A stretch of DNA of 64,000 nt from Nymphaea colorata (lineage: Eukaryota; Streptophyta; Magnoliopsida; Nymphaeales; Nymphaeaceae): NCBI RefSeq assembly GCF_008831285.2, contig NC_045138.2, forward strand, positions 16,959,934 through 17,023,933, written 5' to 3'. Each line of letters starts with the position of its first letter. Position 1 is the first letter of the stretch. The translations under genes were made by a program, and so were the position numbers. Below, piece by piece: positions 25,325 through 37,138 of this stretch. Under the pieces are notes generated by a model, which saw nothing but the letters and a program-made list of their open reading frames with translations, ran no database searches and had not been told where the DNA came from.

Positions 25325-25690
25325 GCACTATAAAAAGATTGAAGAACGAGTTTGAACTTGAAGCAAAATGAGTTTGCTCGTGTCCTAATGAATAAAGTTG
25401 GAAATGCATGTGAAAAAATAATACTTGCTATACTTCTCATTTACTGCGGGCCATTGGATCAAGGTGTGATTTCACAAGTCAAATCGCACCATACTCAAAG
25501 CTAATCGAGCAGCCAAAAAGAAAAGCAAGATTGGAGACATTAGCAATGTGGCAAAACTTGCTACTTAAGATGATAGGCCTTGAGGGATGAAAATATTCAT
25601 TTCATATCATGTTTTAACTTGCACACATTGCATGAATTCAAATGCACCTTATAGAAGGTACATACCCATCAATACTCAGGGTTAATTGTA
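25325..25690. repeat. Dispersed repeat, copy 1 (partner at 29862-30230)
   Basis: About 365 bp align with 29862-30230, for example through CTATAAAAAGATTGAAG and TTGGAGACATTAGCAATGTG. Together with the 23.7-24.3 kb match and the fold-back elements beyond, this makes a collinear duplicated set spanning 23.7-26.6 and 29.4-30.8 kb. Confidence 0.85.
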
Positions 25691-26039
25691 TTTCTCATTG
25701 GAAGAAAGATACTAGAGATTGAAGCAATGATTTCAGTCTTCATTGTAGTTAAGCTAGATTTAGAAATCGGAAGTGCGCATGCAACAAAAATACACTCAAG
25801 AGAAAAAATATGGGGTTGCGGTATTTTGAAAATTTTTAATAAAAATATGTATGGGTTTGCGGTATTTTGAAAAATTTTAATAAAAATACGTACATTTTAG
25901 AATTTTAACATTTTCAAAAAACCCCTTCTAAAAGTCTCCATTTTTTATTTAATCTGAGGCATTTTGGCCATTGCACACCCCTGTGCATGCACAGGAGCGT
26001 GCATGTAATTCAGTTTCGCTGTGTTGAGGATGACTCTAA

Positions 26040-26460
26040 TCAAAGACACCTTCCTTGCCAGGAACAGTCCAAATGTCACGGCCAGGTTGACGTGACTAAC
26101 TGTGACGCACTAACACATTCCAAAACCAACAATTACTTCCTGTAACTTGAACCCATAACGTAGTAAAACTTATTTATACAGGAGTTTATGCTTTTAGTAA
26201 CGCCAAAATTTATCATCTTCTCAGCAGAAAGTAACATAGATAATTTATTTATTGCATGAACCTATAAATAATGTTACTTTCTGCTGAGAAGGTGATAAAC
26301 TTTGGCGTTACTAAAGGCATAAATTTTTGAATCAACCAGTTTTACTATATTATGGGTTCAAGTTGGAGGAAGTAATTGCTGCTTTTGGGCGCTATTGGTG
26401 TGTTGCAGGTGGTCGCATTAGAAGTTTGGCCTGTTGTTGGCAAGGATACTCAGGGTTTTC
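26040..26460. mobile_element. Fold-back element, copy A
   Basis: The two arms of this segment are long inverted repeats. AAAATTTATCATCTTCTCAG on the left pairs with CTGAGAAGGTGATAAACTTT on the right, and the pairing extends outward through CTTGAACCCATAA and TTATGGGTTCAAG to the ends near CCTTGCCAGG and TTGGCAAGGA. The loop is short (about 26238-26270). A transcript would fold into one long hairpin. There is no coding capacity. Confidence 0.85.
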
Positions 26461-26599
26461 ATCAAACAATGATTTCGACTACAATGAATACAAATGAAAG
26501 GAAAGAAAAACAAAGAACAGATAAGAGAAGCGACTTCTAACTAGCCTTCTGCTTACCATATGCTGAAGAGGAGCTTCTTCCATTATAAAAGACGAAAAG

Positions 26600-27010
26600 T
26601 TTGTTCTGTACACACGGCCAGGTTAATGTGACTTCCTGCAACAAACTAACACAGCCAAAAACCAACAATTACTTCCTTCAACTTGAACCCATGACCTAGT
26701 AAAACTGCTTTACACAGGCGTTTATGCTTTTGGTAATACCAAAATTTATCATCTTTTCAGCAGAAAGTAACATAGGTAACTTATTTCTTGCATGAACCCA
26801 TAAATAAATAATCTTTGTTACTTTCAGCTGAAAAGATGATAAACTTTGGTGTTACTAAAAGCATAAATTTTTGAATCAGCCAGTTTTACTATATTATGGG
26901 TTCAAGTTGGAGGAAGTAATTGTTAGTTTTGGTCTGTGTTGGTGTGTTACTGTGTTGCAGGTGGTCGCATTAGACATTTGAACGGTTCCTGGCAAGAATA
27001 CTGAGGGCTT
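26600..27010. mobile_element. Fold-back element, copy B (tandem with A)
   Basis: It has the same two-arm structure as copy A, offset by about 536-544 bp, together with about 150 bp of shared spacer ending in GACGAAAAGTTTGT. A third, truncated left arm follows at about 27160-27230, so the array has about 2.2 units. Confidence 0.85.
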
Positions 27011-27849
27011 CCATCAAACAATGGTTTCAACTAAAGGAATACAAATGAAAGGAAAGAAAAAGAAAGAACAGAAATAAGAAGTGACTTCTAACTTGCCTTT
27101 TGCTTACTACTTGCTGAAGAGCAGCTTCTTCCATAATAAAAGATGAAAAGTTTGTTGTGTACACACTTACAGGTTAACGGCATGGCCAGGATAATGTGAT
27201 TAACTGTGACACACTAAAAACACCTTGGTCTAAAAGTTTCTCATAATACATAATTGTTGTTGGTTATTTTTTGTCGGTTATAGCGGCGAGTTTAAGCACC
27301 ACTGCAGCTGTTTTGGGGAAGGTTTAACAACCCCCCAACTATAGGTCCTCATTAAATAAAAAATTAAATTTTTTATAATGCAAATATTCATAAAATTTTT
27401 ACATAAAACTATACCAGCGATAGATATTGGCTAGTATACATAACAACTTATATTGGCTGTAATAAAATCACCTTTGGTATGAAACCCCCAAGACTATACC
27501 CTAATGTCTCTAAGCTTCTAGCTTGCCGTGGGCAATAGGTGAACCTACTATACACACTTTCCCACCATTGACAGCCCAAATGAAAAACGCACTGGAACGT
27601 GCCAGCGGCCATGGGATTAGATCTAAAATTTTAAATTTTTATGAGAAACTAATATATAAGTAAGAAAAACTGCTGATAAATATTAATATAAAAGGGGAAT
27701 TTTTTTGGGGTTTGTATGGATAATTATCCACACCTAGCCTACACCCCTGGTTAAATTTTCCCAAATGAGAGAATGAGATTTTCCCATGTTTAAAACCTCA
27801 AAACAGCTAAGTTATTTAGGCCTTGGGCAGCTAAGTTATTTATGTCTTG

Positions 27850-28086
27850 GGCCTCGTTTGATGCACAGCGATTGCGATTTTACCGTGCATCGGGAAAACT
27901 TGCAGTCTTTATACGGTTTTTCACTTTCAAATCAAACACAAGAAAAATTATACTAGCGAGTTAGATGGTTCAGGGTAATTTTACCCTGCAAAAAAGTTGA
28001 ACCTCGGAGGGTTCGACTTTTTTCCATGGATTTTTTTTCATGATAAATTTACCATTCTAAATTTTACCTGTGCATCAAACAGGGCC
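27850..28086. mobile_element. PIF/Harbinger-like MITE
   Basis: A 237-bp segment ends in GGCCTCGTTTGATGCACAG and, inverted, GGCCCTGTTTGATGCACAG. It is flanked by the 3-bp direct repeat TTG (27847-27849 and 28087-28089). Size, GGCC-type ends and 3-bp target duplication fit Tourist-like elements. An internal hairpin (AAGTTGAACC / GGTTCGACTT) lies near 28000. Confidence 0.72.
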
Positions 28087-28330
28087 TTGAGGAAGAGAAT
28101 CTTAAGCATTTGTCAGTCGATAAAACACATCCCAAAGAACTCAAACGATCTATGTTGACATTTATAAGTCTTCTAAATATCATCATCTTTTCGAGTGAAT
28201 GAAATTTGAACTACCACCCGAAGAAGACCGGAGCCCTCACCCAACTCCTCGTTCTCTAAGGACCAATTTTAGTGCCTTGGGATGCTGCTCTTGCTGCCCT
28301 TCAACTTGCACATTGGTAGCTCCCCATTTA

Positions 28331-28421
28331 CAACACAAAGAATTGATACCCTGAGATTCAAAACAGAAACTGATCGCCTACCAGTCCCCTACTCAATCTC
28401 ATTGTGTCAACCTCTTTGGGG
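28331..28421 (-). mobile_element. SINE-like copy (family 1)
   Basis: Read on the minus strand it runs from CCCCAAAGAGGTTG through TTTTGAATCTCA to TCTTTGTGTTG. This matches copies at 29112, 41625 and 52394 (minus). The internal TTTTGAATCTC resembles a degenerate RNA polymerase III B box. Confidence 0.6.
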
Positions 28422-29111
28422 ATAATAGCCATCCTCCTTTCATTGGAAAGAATGACATTGAAAAGGATAAGTATGTTCAAGAGGTAATAAGTTGAGACTC
28501 CTTGGCCCAAGAAATTTACAGGGCAATTCATCAATCATCTTAGCCAATGCATCATGACGTCTAAGCACCATAACCCAAGGAGAGCTGCGGGAACTTTCCT
28601 GCTATTCCGACATAAGCTAACAAGGCAGGTTCATTTATTTCATTTCCATGTGTTTTCATGGCAATAAATGGTTTAAGGTTTAAAAACCAACCGATCAACG
28701 TTTCCCACAAAAAAATGAGGCCTATACCAGTGGTCGATCTTTAATGGTGTACTAATCCCCCGCCTATAGCTCCTCATTAAGTAGAAAAATAAATTTTTAA
28801 TAATGCAAATATTCAGAAAATTTTACATAAATCCCCGTCCAAAGAAAATTGGTACCTACATTTATAGGTCACTCGCTATCTAGTCCTTATAATTAACATT
28901 AGAGTTTTTTTTTTTTAATTTATTTAAGGGTAAGTGGTTGATTTCACCTAACCATAGCCTTTCCTGCCCACTACCTCCAAGTTTCAAAGAGGTTGCTGGG
29001 ACAATTCAGAGGGGGAGTGCACTAGGACTCGATAACGACTACCATATGATTTGAACTTAAATCTCTCAATAAGATGTAGGCTGCCTTGCCGCCTAGTATG
29101 CTACAAGCACA

Positions 29112-29215
29112 AGGGGGTTGGTGCAACAGACAAGGCTGGATTGATAAGCGGCTAGTTTCCATTTAGAATCTCATGGGCGTCAACTTTTTGTGTTGCAAAA
29201 TAAAGATCACTGATG
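29112..29215 (+). mobile_element. SINE-like copy (family 1)
   Basis: It shares GGGTTGGTGCAAC, GATAAGCGGCTAGTTTC and AATCTCATGGGCGTCAACT with the other family members. The B-box region is eroded. Confidence 0.6.
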
Positions 29216-29439
29216 TGCAAGTTGAATCACGGTGAGGGCATTCTATATATTGTTCACAAAATATCTGAACTAAGTAAATATAAAAAGTGTGCTTTTTATC
29301 AACTTCATTGATAGTTCATAAAGTGTTACAATATTCAAAATTATTTTTTATAAAAAACAAACGACAACTTTGTGCTGAATTGAATTTGAAAATTAACCAA
29401 GTTGACCATCAGTAACTTTTAAATTAATCTATAAACTGT

Positions 29440-29760
29440 TTGATTAAATAAGATTACTGAATACAAACCATTTGGTCAACTTCAATGATGATTTATAAAA
29501 TCTCATGTATAAAGTTATTAGCAACGGCAAAGGTATTATTGGCAACAGTAATAGCCATCGCCAATAGTACTTACTGCTGGCATGATTTGCTTCGGATTAT
29601 GACACCTTGATCCAATGGTCTCCAGTTGATGAGAAGTAACGATTAGTATCATTTTTCACATGCATTTCCAACTTTATTCATTATGAGTCGGGCAACTAAT
29701 TTGCATCCAGTCCCAACTAATCCTTCAATCTTTTCATGGTGCAGATCATGATATTATCAT
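29440..29760. repeat. Dispersed repeat, copy 2 (partner at 23680-24320)
   Basis: It matches the 23.7-24.3 kb copy in the same orientation but lacks about 230 bp present there between the 23.94 and 24.27 kb matches. Confidence 0.8.
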
Positions 29761-29861
29761 TCTTAACCAACTCAAATGTTCCAAGAACTAATAAACTCCA
29801 ACGGTGCCATCCAAGAGACTGTTTAAAGTGAAAAGGGTAGAGAATAATAGTGTCATCTGTA

Positions 29862-30230
29862 CTATAAAAAGATTGAAGGACGAGTTGGGACTGGAAGCAA
29901 ATTAGTTTGCTCGTGTCATAATGAATCAAGTTGGAAATGCATGTGAAAAAATGATATTTGTTACTTCTCATCAACTGCGGAACCATTGAATCCAGGTGTG
30001 ATTATACAAGTCAAATCACACCATACTCAAAACTGCTGGAGCACCCAAAAAGGAAAAGCAAGATTGGAGACATTAGCAATGTGGCAAAACTTGCTATTCA
30101 AGATGATGGGCCTTGAGGGATGAAAATATTCATTTCATATCTTGTTTTAACTTGCACAGATTGCATGAATTCAAATGCATCTTATAGAAGGTACATATCC
30201 ATCAATATTCAGGGTTAATTGTACTTCTCA
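29862..30230. repeat. Dispersed repeat, copy 2 (partner at 25325-25690)
   Basis: Collinear match to the 25.3 kb copy, directly followed by fold-back element copy C, just as the 25.3 kb copy precedes copy A. Confidence 0.85.
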
Positions 30231-30289
30231 TTGGGAGAAAGCAATTATTTCAATCTTCCTTGTAGTTGAGCCACTATATAGAGGATGGC

Positions 30290-30640
30290 CCTGATCAAAG
30301 ACATCTTCCTTGCCAGCAACAGGCCAAACATCACGGCCGGGTTAACATGACCGCTTGCAACACACTGACACAACCAAGAACCAACAATTACTTCCTCCAA
30401 CTTGAACCCATAATGTAGTAAAACTGCTTTATAGAGAGTTTATGCTTTTAGTAACGCCAAAATTTATCATCTTTTCAGTACTATCTGCTGAAAAAATGAT
30501 AATTCTATACTACATGTTCAAGTTTGAGGAAGTAATTTTTGGTTTTGGGCTGTGTTGGTGTGTTGCAAGCGGTCACATTAACACATCCGTGACGTTTGGG
30601 CTATTGCTGGCAAGCAAAGATTCTCAGGGCCTTCATCAAA
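30290..30640. mobile_element. Fold-back element, copy C (loop and inner arms deleted)
   Basis: The left arm (CCTTGCCAGCAAC to TTTATCATCTTTTCAG) and the right arm (from GAAAAAATGATAA to GCTGGCAAGCAAAG) match copies A and B, but most of the loop and part of the inner right arm are missing. Confidence 0.8.
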
Positions 30641-30759
30641 CAATGATTTCAACTACAAGGAATACAAATGAAAGGAAAGGAAAACAACAGAAGAAATGTG
30701 ACTTCTAACTAGCCTCCTGCTTACCACTTGCTGAAGAGCAGCTTATTCCATTATAAAAA

Positions 30760-31960
30760 ATGAAAAGTTTGTTGTGTAGAGATAGACAGGTTACACTATC
30801 CAATTTATAGCTGAGAAATTGACTCAATCTAGAAAGTATAGATACCCTCCTGTGGTAACGAAATCACACCAAATGAGGCAATTACAGATAAAAACAATCA
30901 ATCTTCCTTTTTATGTAGGGATACTACCTTCTATACCTTAATATCTTCCTTTCTCATAGGCTCTTTTTTCTTTAATTTCTTATTTTGACTGTCCGTTCTG
31001 TCCATTTGAGTCTGTGTGTCTCTTTTGTGTCAATTTGGAGCTTTTGATCTTTTTTTTTCCCAAACCTAATAATGTGAAGATAATTTGTTCCATGTTTTTC
31101 TGTTTTTTATGAATGCAAGAAACTGCACATAAGATCTGTTGTTTACTGACGCTATTTTGTTCTCAATAAAAAGAAAAATAAAGTACTTCACAAAATATGC
31201 AAACAACTTTGCTATCTACATATGAATAAGCATCAAATGGTAAAGGTGCTAGCTGATTGGTAAAATCTACTGAATCCACTATGATTTCGGAAATATCAAC
31301 GGAAATTATGCCATGAAATGCATGAGCACGTGATTTCCAACTTTCTCATGACCGCTGTTAGAAGACAGTCCACATTAAATTTGTCCTTCGAGTTTGTTTA
31401 CTAACTTCATCAATAATTTGTCATTGGTCACACTGTGCTTTTGGTATGATTGTTTTAATCAGTGAGTTGAGGGCACCAGCACCGCTAGAATGATATTGAA
31501 ATGCTTTGCCGTACCATGCAACGCTACCATGGAAAGCTTATGCATTTCACATATTGCAGTTCAGCATTCTCGAATTTTCCACAATATTTGTTCTATGTGT
31601 TGGGAAGCTGTAAGTTAATTAGACAGATGTACGCTATGTTTCTATGCATGCTAATTAACTAGCATTCACTTTCATAATGGAATAGTTGTTTCACAATGGA
31701 TTTTGAAAACTTGATTTAAATGAAATTGTTCCATCGTTGCAGGAAAGACCTGCTTTCAAACAGAAGAAGCTACAAACAGAAATTTCACTGTTCAATTCAA
31801 GAATATCAGAAAAGAAAGATCTAAATCATGCCCACAGGAACTCAACTATAGCTACAGGAATATCCGTACAGACAACTATCTCACTAACAATTTGTCTACA
31901 GAAATTCAGCTTAACACCTAAGGTACAAACAAGAAGCCTGTACATCCACAGCAGGATCAC
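30760..31960. other. Intergenic DNA downstream of the Alba gene, no gene seen
   Basis: AT-rich unique sequence. The part above about 31740 is probably the 3' UTR of the Alba gene. No protein-like frame is present. Confidence 0.5.
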
Positions 31961-31975
31961 CAAGCTTTGTATCTT

Positions 31976-34019
31976 TTATTCCTGGTCACCTTCCGTATCC
32001 TTCTTCTCAGCTGCAGCTTCTTTCTTTTCATCTGTAGTTGCAGTCATTTTATTGTCAAAATCCTTCGTCTTCCCAAGCAATATTTCAATCTGTATAGTTT
32101 CAGAAACATTCTTAAATCAATTTAACAAATAGTCACTGCAGACTAAAGACTAGCTTGATAATGTGAATTGAATACAAATAAATATAATATTTTAACAGGG
32201 ATGAAGATGTTCTGCACTATGACTGAATTGGCAGTGGAATCAAGGAAGGATCTGCCTCCAGATTGATTATGTGGTGCTCTCACCTTGGCCTTGTGCACTT
32301 GACGGCCTTTATTTTCATCCTTCATATCGATGGTTGATGTCTGGATTTCTGCATCAGAGCAGCATTTTAAGGTTAATGATATTCAAGAGTGAGGCCCTTC
32401 TGTAACAGATTGCTACAGCAATTACCAAAAAAAAATTGCATACGGAAAAGACACACGCCAACAGAACAGAGCATTCCAAGAGCTTACTTTTTTCCACAGC
32501 CAGTCCATTGTTCTTCAATATCTCAGCAATAGTCACCACCGTAGCTATGGCTGGATTAGTTGTATGTGAAACACATCAGCCACATGAAGAACATAATCAA
32601 ACACAGGTCATAAAACATGTCAATGTTTGTCAATTGATAAAGGAAGGAAACAAAAGGTATTTGAGCAAGATTGATCAAAAGGTTGTAAATAAACTAGCTG
32701 TTCACCTTTTGATCTACAAACATGGCTAGATGCAATGAGTATAAGAAAGAAAATTCAAGTAGAAACAACTAGTTTGAAGATTTAATCCTATCCAGAATAA
32801 AGAGTAGTGAGATGATGGAGCAGAACCAAGAAACCAAAATCCATTGGTTGCTTTTACCAATCCCTAATCATAAATTCCGGTAATGAAATTGATCCTTCTT
32901 CAATGGCTAACAATTTACTAATCTGCAAATTGGTTACCACTAGTATATCAATTTCCAATAAATTTCAAATGACATCCACCTCGAAAGTTCAGGCAGTGAA
33001 GTTACTTGAGAAACCAAAAAAAAAAACTACCAAGAAAAGGTTGCACTTGCACATGTTTTCATTTCCAAATGGCCTACTACGCAAACACCTGAGAAATCAT
33101 TACACAACACAGAAGCACATAAACAAAAACTAGGTACACACGTTTACTATTAATTCAAAGTCTCAGTTTCTTAAGCGAAATACCCTACAGCCTTAGCGAT
33201 TAAGCTGAATTATGACAGAGAAGCAAATCACAAAATAAAGAACCAGGCTTAAGGAACACATTTACAAGAAACAGCATGAAACAGAAAACCAACTACTGAA
33301 AACCTTGATATATGGATCTCATATTCCAAGAAATGGAAACCTATAGATAATAAAGAAACTCCCCACTTCATGCAGATTAATAGCCATATCAAATGAAGCA
33401 AATCAAGATCGCAAGAGAAGCAATTACCCATCCCCAAAGCAGAGAGCTCCACCTCATTATACTGCTGCATGTACCTCTGATAAAAAACAAGTCAAGATTC
33501 AGAATTAAAAATAAACAGTGCAAATGAAATAAACGACAACCCCTATAATCAACACTAAGCTCGACGTCCCTGAGCCCCATTTCTTCTAAAGCAACCATAA
33601 TTGTGAAAACAACAAAACCACCCATCAGAATTTGCACACAAAGCCATATGAATCCAAACAACAAGAAGGTGATCTACTTCGTCAATCCGGAGAAAAGGAA
33701 AAAGAAACAAGCAAAACCTCCACCCAGCATTGCCCAAAAACAATCGGAACCCACACATTCTCACACAGAGATTCTTCCGACAACAATAGAACACATAATG
33801 GAGGACAAAGAAGGATGAAGAAGTCCAAGAAACCTCCAATCAGACATTACCCAAGAAACCAAATGAGAATAATAGAGAGAGAGAGAGAGAGAGAGAGACC
33901 TTGGCGAGGTTGACGTAAAAGAAGAGGGGCTTCTTGGTGTTGGAAACCTGAATCCTGTTCTTCTTCTGGGTAGCCGCAGACAGATTCAAATCTTCCATTG
34001 CCTCCTGTACGTGTTCCAT
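31976..34019 (-). CDS. Alba-domain DNA/RNA-binding protein
   Basis: Five exons join in frame: 33900-34019, 33428-33476, 32488-32550, 32284-32348 and 31976-32089, giving 136 aa. The Alba fold spans about residues 21-100 with the family core NRIQVSNTKKPLFFYVNLAK, RYMQQYNEVELSALGMA and VVTIAEILKNNG. The tail is Lys/Glu-rich and acidic at the end. The upstream ATG at 34019 was chosen because the segment before QKKNRIQV then has exactly the length of the Arabidopsis At3g04620 product as I recall it. An in-frame ATG at 33998 is the alternative. Plant Alba proteins of this short class bind DNA, RNA or R-loops in nucleus and cytoplasm. The donor of intron 1 is GT followed at once by a (CT)n microsatellite. 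Confidence 0.95.
33873..33899. repeat. (GA)n microsatellite abutting an Alba splice donor
   Basis: A pure GA run on the plus strand. On the minus strand it reads GTCTCTCT..., so the repeat supplies positions +1 onward of the intron. Confidence 0.95.
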
Positions 34020-34199
34020 CTCTCTCCCTTACTCTTCTCCGTTTCAGAGATGAGGAAGAAGAAGAAGGTGCAGCAGAAGAAAGCGCGCGAAGCAAACAAC
34101 AGAAACCGGGAGAGCCAAGACAGTGAGCCGTTAGAGAGTCGTGGCCCCCATTTATGGGAATGGGTCCCCCTGGATCGAGCCAATCACAGGACGCCACGT

Positions 34200-34207
34200 T
34201 TTCCCGC
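34200..34207. promoter_or_regulatory. E2F-type site upstream of the Alba gene
   Basis: TTTCCCGC, the E2F consensus, lies about 180 bp upstream of the Alba start codon in otherwise GC-enriched promoter DNA, next to a GCCACGT G-box-like core. Function is inferred from the motif only. Confidence 0.35.
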
Positions 34208-35504
34208 TTCGTTAGGCGTTCGTTGACGGATGGCGCCCGTTCGTTTATGACCGGCCGTTTCGGCAGGCGCGAGCGCGACCCCTCCGTCTCGTTTCTTGGT
34301 CGAGTTTGACCTTTGACTTCTTGATGCAGGAAACCGATGAATGATCGGGTCGGGTCGGATTGATATCTGACTGAATTGCTCAATATTTAGATTAGATTTA
34401 GATTTTAAAATGGACATGTAATTGGATTCGTTTTAAAATAAATATCTGATTGGATTTCCAAATTCAGATTTAGTTTCAAATAAACATCTTGCAGTTAAAA
34501 AGTCAGTTTTAAATACATAATAATAATAATAATGAGGTTTGGATTTGGTTCTGTATTTAAAAGTCAAATTTAGATTCGGTTGTAGATTTAGGAGCAGGAT
34601 TACGACCGGGTTCGGACTTCAAATTTAAAATTCAGATTCAGATACAGTATGAACTTTTCTTCATGTGCATTCAAATTTGGAGGGTGACTACATGAACATT
34701 CAATAAAATAAAATGGATATGGTAAAGGGTAGTACATTTAATTTAAATCCAATCTATTGACATCCCTATGGAGATAAACAATCTAGTCCTTGATTAGTAA
34801 AGACATCCCGCCATGATTATATTATCCTTGAGCTTTGGAACCACAAGCCCTAAGGGGTCCTTTGGCAGTTGGAACAATTTGTGACTGTTTCATGAATCTA
34901 CCCCAAAGATTAGAACAGATTCATAAAACAATAGAACCAAGTGTATATGAATCATCTGCCCCAAACGACGCTCATGAGTTCACTCTTTTACCAAACAACT
35001 CCTAAGAGTTCACTCTTTTTTTACAAGACGAGACAGTACTGCTGGGTTCTTGAACCCCTAGCTTTGTTGGATCCACTGAAAACCAAGTAATGTGGAATAC
35101 AATGATGTTTGTTTTTCTAAGACTTAATTACTGCATATTCCTCTATACACAATGCACCACTTGTTACTCATTAGCCCAAAGATTTTGCCATTTCCTGTTC
35201 AGATCAGAATCTGATTATTGTTTAGATTCCTTTTTTCTCTGTTTAGGAGATCCAAATTTAGTGAATCCAGATCCAAATCAGACCCCTACCCTCTTAATGT
35301 TGGATAACGACTTGGAGTGAACAAGAACAACACATCAGTCCACAAGAACATTCTTTAGAGCCAAATTATGCTTTTAATAACTTGAAGCTCAGAACAGATA
35401 CTCGATTCCATGCTTTTATTGCAGCAGTTAACTCAGTGGGGGTTACTAAATGCTGATCAAATTCATAGTCAAACTAAACATCAATACAAGCTCACTGGAG
35501 GCAT

Positions 35505-35640
35505 AATCAGGTGGCGAGATGGCTCACACTCGAGGTGTCCAAGGTTTGAATCATGCGGTCGTTGTCATGGTCCAGTGTGTTACTCCTCAAGACCGCAAAC
35601 GATGGCAAGCGCAACAACAAAGTCTTCGAGCAGATGATAA
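35505..35640 (+). mobile_element. tRNA-derived SINE-like unit
   Basis: GTGGCGAGATGG (35511-35522) resembles an A box and GGTTTGAATC (35543-35552) a B box, about 30 bp apart as in tRNA-derived SINEs. No cloverleaf can be drawn, so it is not a tRNA gene. The ends are not defined. Confidence 0.5.
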
Positions 35641-37010
35641 GAGGGATATATAACTGATGGCTTGTTGAAGATTTAATTAAAGTGTTTGATTACTTCATAT
35701 TTTAGATTCATGGATCTGATGCGGCATATCCACTAAATTCATAGCTCATCAAAGTAAAGATCTAGGTCAGACATAATTAGATCGGCACTTGAAGACCTCA
35801 CTCTACTTATTTACATGAAGTCTCAATACCTAACATTGTTCGTGATGTTTTATCTTTTACATTGTTTTATCTAGGGGCGTAGTCAGGATCTTTTTTAGGG
35901 GCAGGCCAAACAATCCGTAGGTCGGGCCAAGAGGAGCGATGGGTCGAGCCAAACTAAAAAATTTTGATTTTTTCAATATAATTTTTTTTCCTGGGCTAAC
36001 TTGGGCCATCCCCTGCTCCCTCTGCCCTGGTTCTATCTTTTTCTTTTTTTTTCCCTTGCAGATGCATGGTTTATGCATGCTTGTGGTTCAACTTCAACTA
36101 TAATTTTTTAGACTATTAACATTACATCTTTATTTTGCTTCATATTTATGCCGATGTAGTCTATACTTCTAGCTCCCTCATTGGTTGAAACCATATTTTA
36201 AAGCAAATGAAAGTGCGTTCCATGTTATGCATCTACATGGGAATGAATGTTCTCACTTTTTACTAGAGGGTTGTTTTGGTAATTTACTAGAGAGAGAAAA
36301 AAGTCGGTCGTATTATTAAGGGCCATAACATATAACCTGCTCGAGAAGCAAATCGGCCCACGTAATTTGCTTTGCATCGAGTCAAGATTCGACTAATCTT
36401 CGATCATTTTCATCCTTCTTTTCTATATTTGTCTTTATTTTTTGATGCACAAGCCAGTACCGGGGGCCACTGGGATTTGATCCAGAATCGTGAACCAATT
36501 TGAAAGCAACTTTTCTAAATTCTAATGATGATCAGCTTTCCCATTCAATCCCATTAAACACATTTCCCATAAGAAGAAGAAACGGAGTCTAATGAACTGA
36601 GGATTTTATTTGATTGTCTTCAATAGTAAGATCTCATTTGATGGCATCAAAATCATTTTAACTACCTCGCTTTTATGTTCAAAAGAGACGCCTTAAAATA
36701 ATTTTTGATGCAACAACCATGTTTCTGACGTGCTTTTAGCATCATAAAAGTAGACATGATCAACTGATTTTTTTTTTTTTTTGGAGCGGATATATTAGAG
36801 TTTGGGAACTAGATCATGATATAAATGGTCTCCAACCATCTTTTAAATAGAAAAACAAAATTTCCATTGTTCTCATGAACATTTTCATCATCTTCATGAT
36901 CAATTTTTTTCCCCCTTAGGGACCGGGGTTAGCTGTTCCCAAGCCACCTAGAGGTCATTTGGTAATAGAAACAGTAAGCCTGTCAGATCACCAAGGATTT
37001 CAGATCCATG

Positions 37011-37138
37011 GATTTAAGATTGGACGACTCTCCCTCCAATGTTAAATCCATGGTTTTTAACTTGTAGCACTATAGATTTAAGATTAGACCACTCTCCCTC
37101 CAATGTTAAATCCATTGTTTTTAACTTGTAGCATGGAT
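37011..37138. repeat. 64-bp tandem repeat, two copies
   Basis: Units 37011-37074 and 37075-37138 both start GATTTAAGATT and share CTCTCCCTCCAATGTTAAAT. They may sit inside a MITE-like segment (about 36949-37191) with weakly inverted ends. Confidence 0.85.

Noticed and set aside
26040..27230. Fold-back array considered as a microRNA gene cluster
   Set aside because: The arms are far too long and nearly fully paired, and the same units are dispersed like transposons. Small interfering RNAs are more likely than a microRNA.
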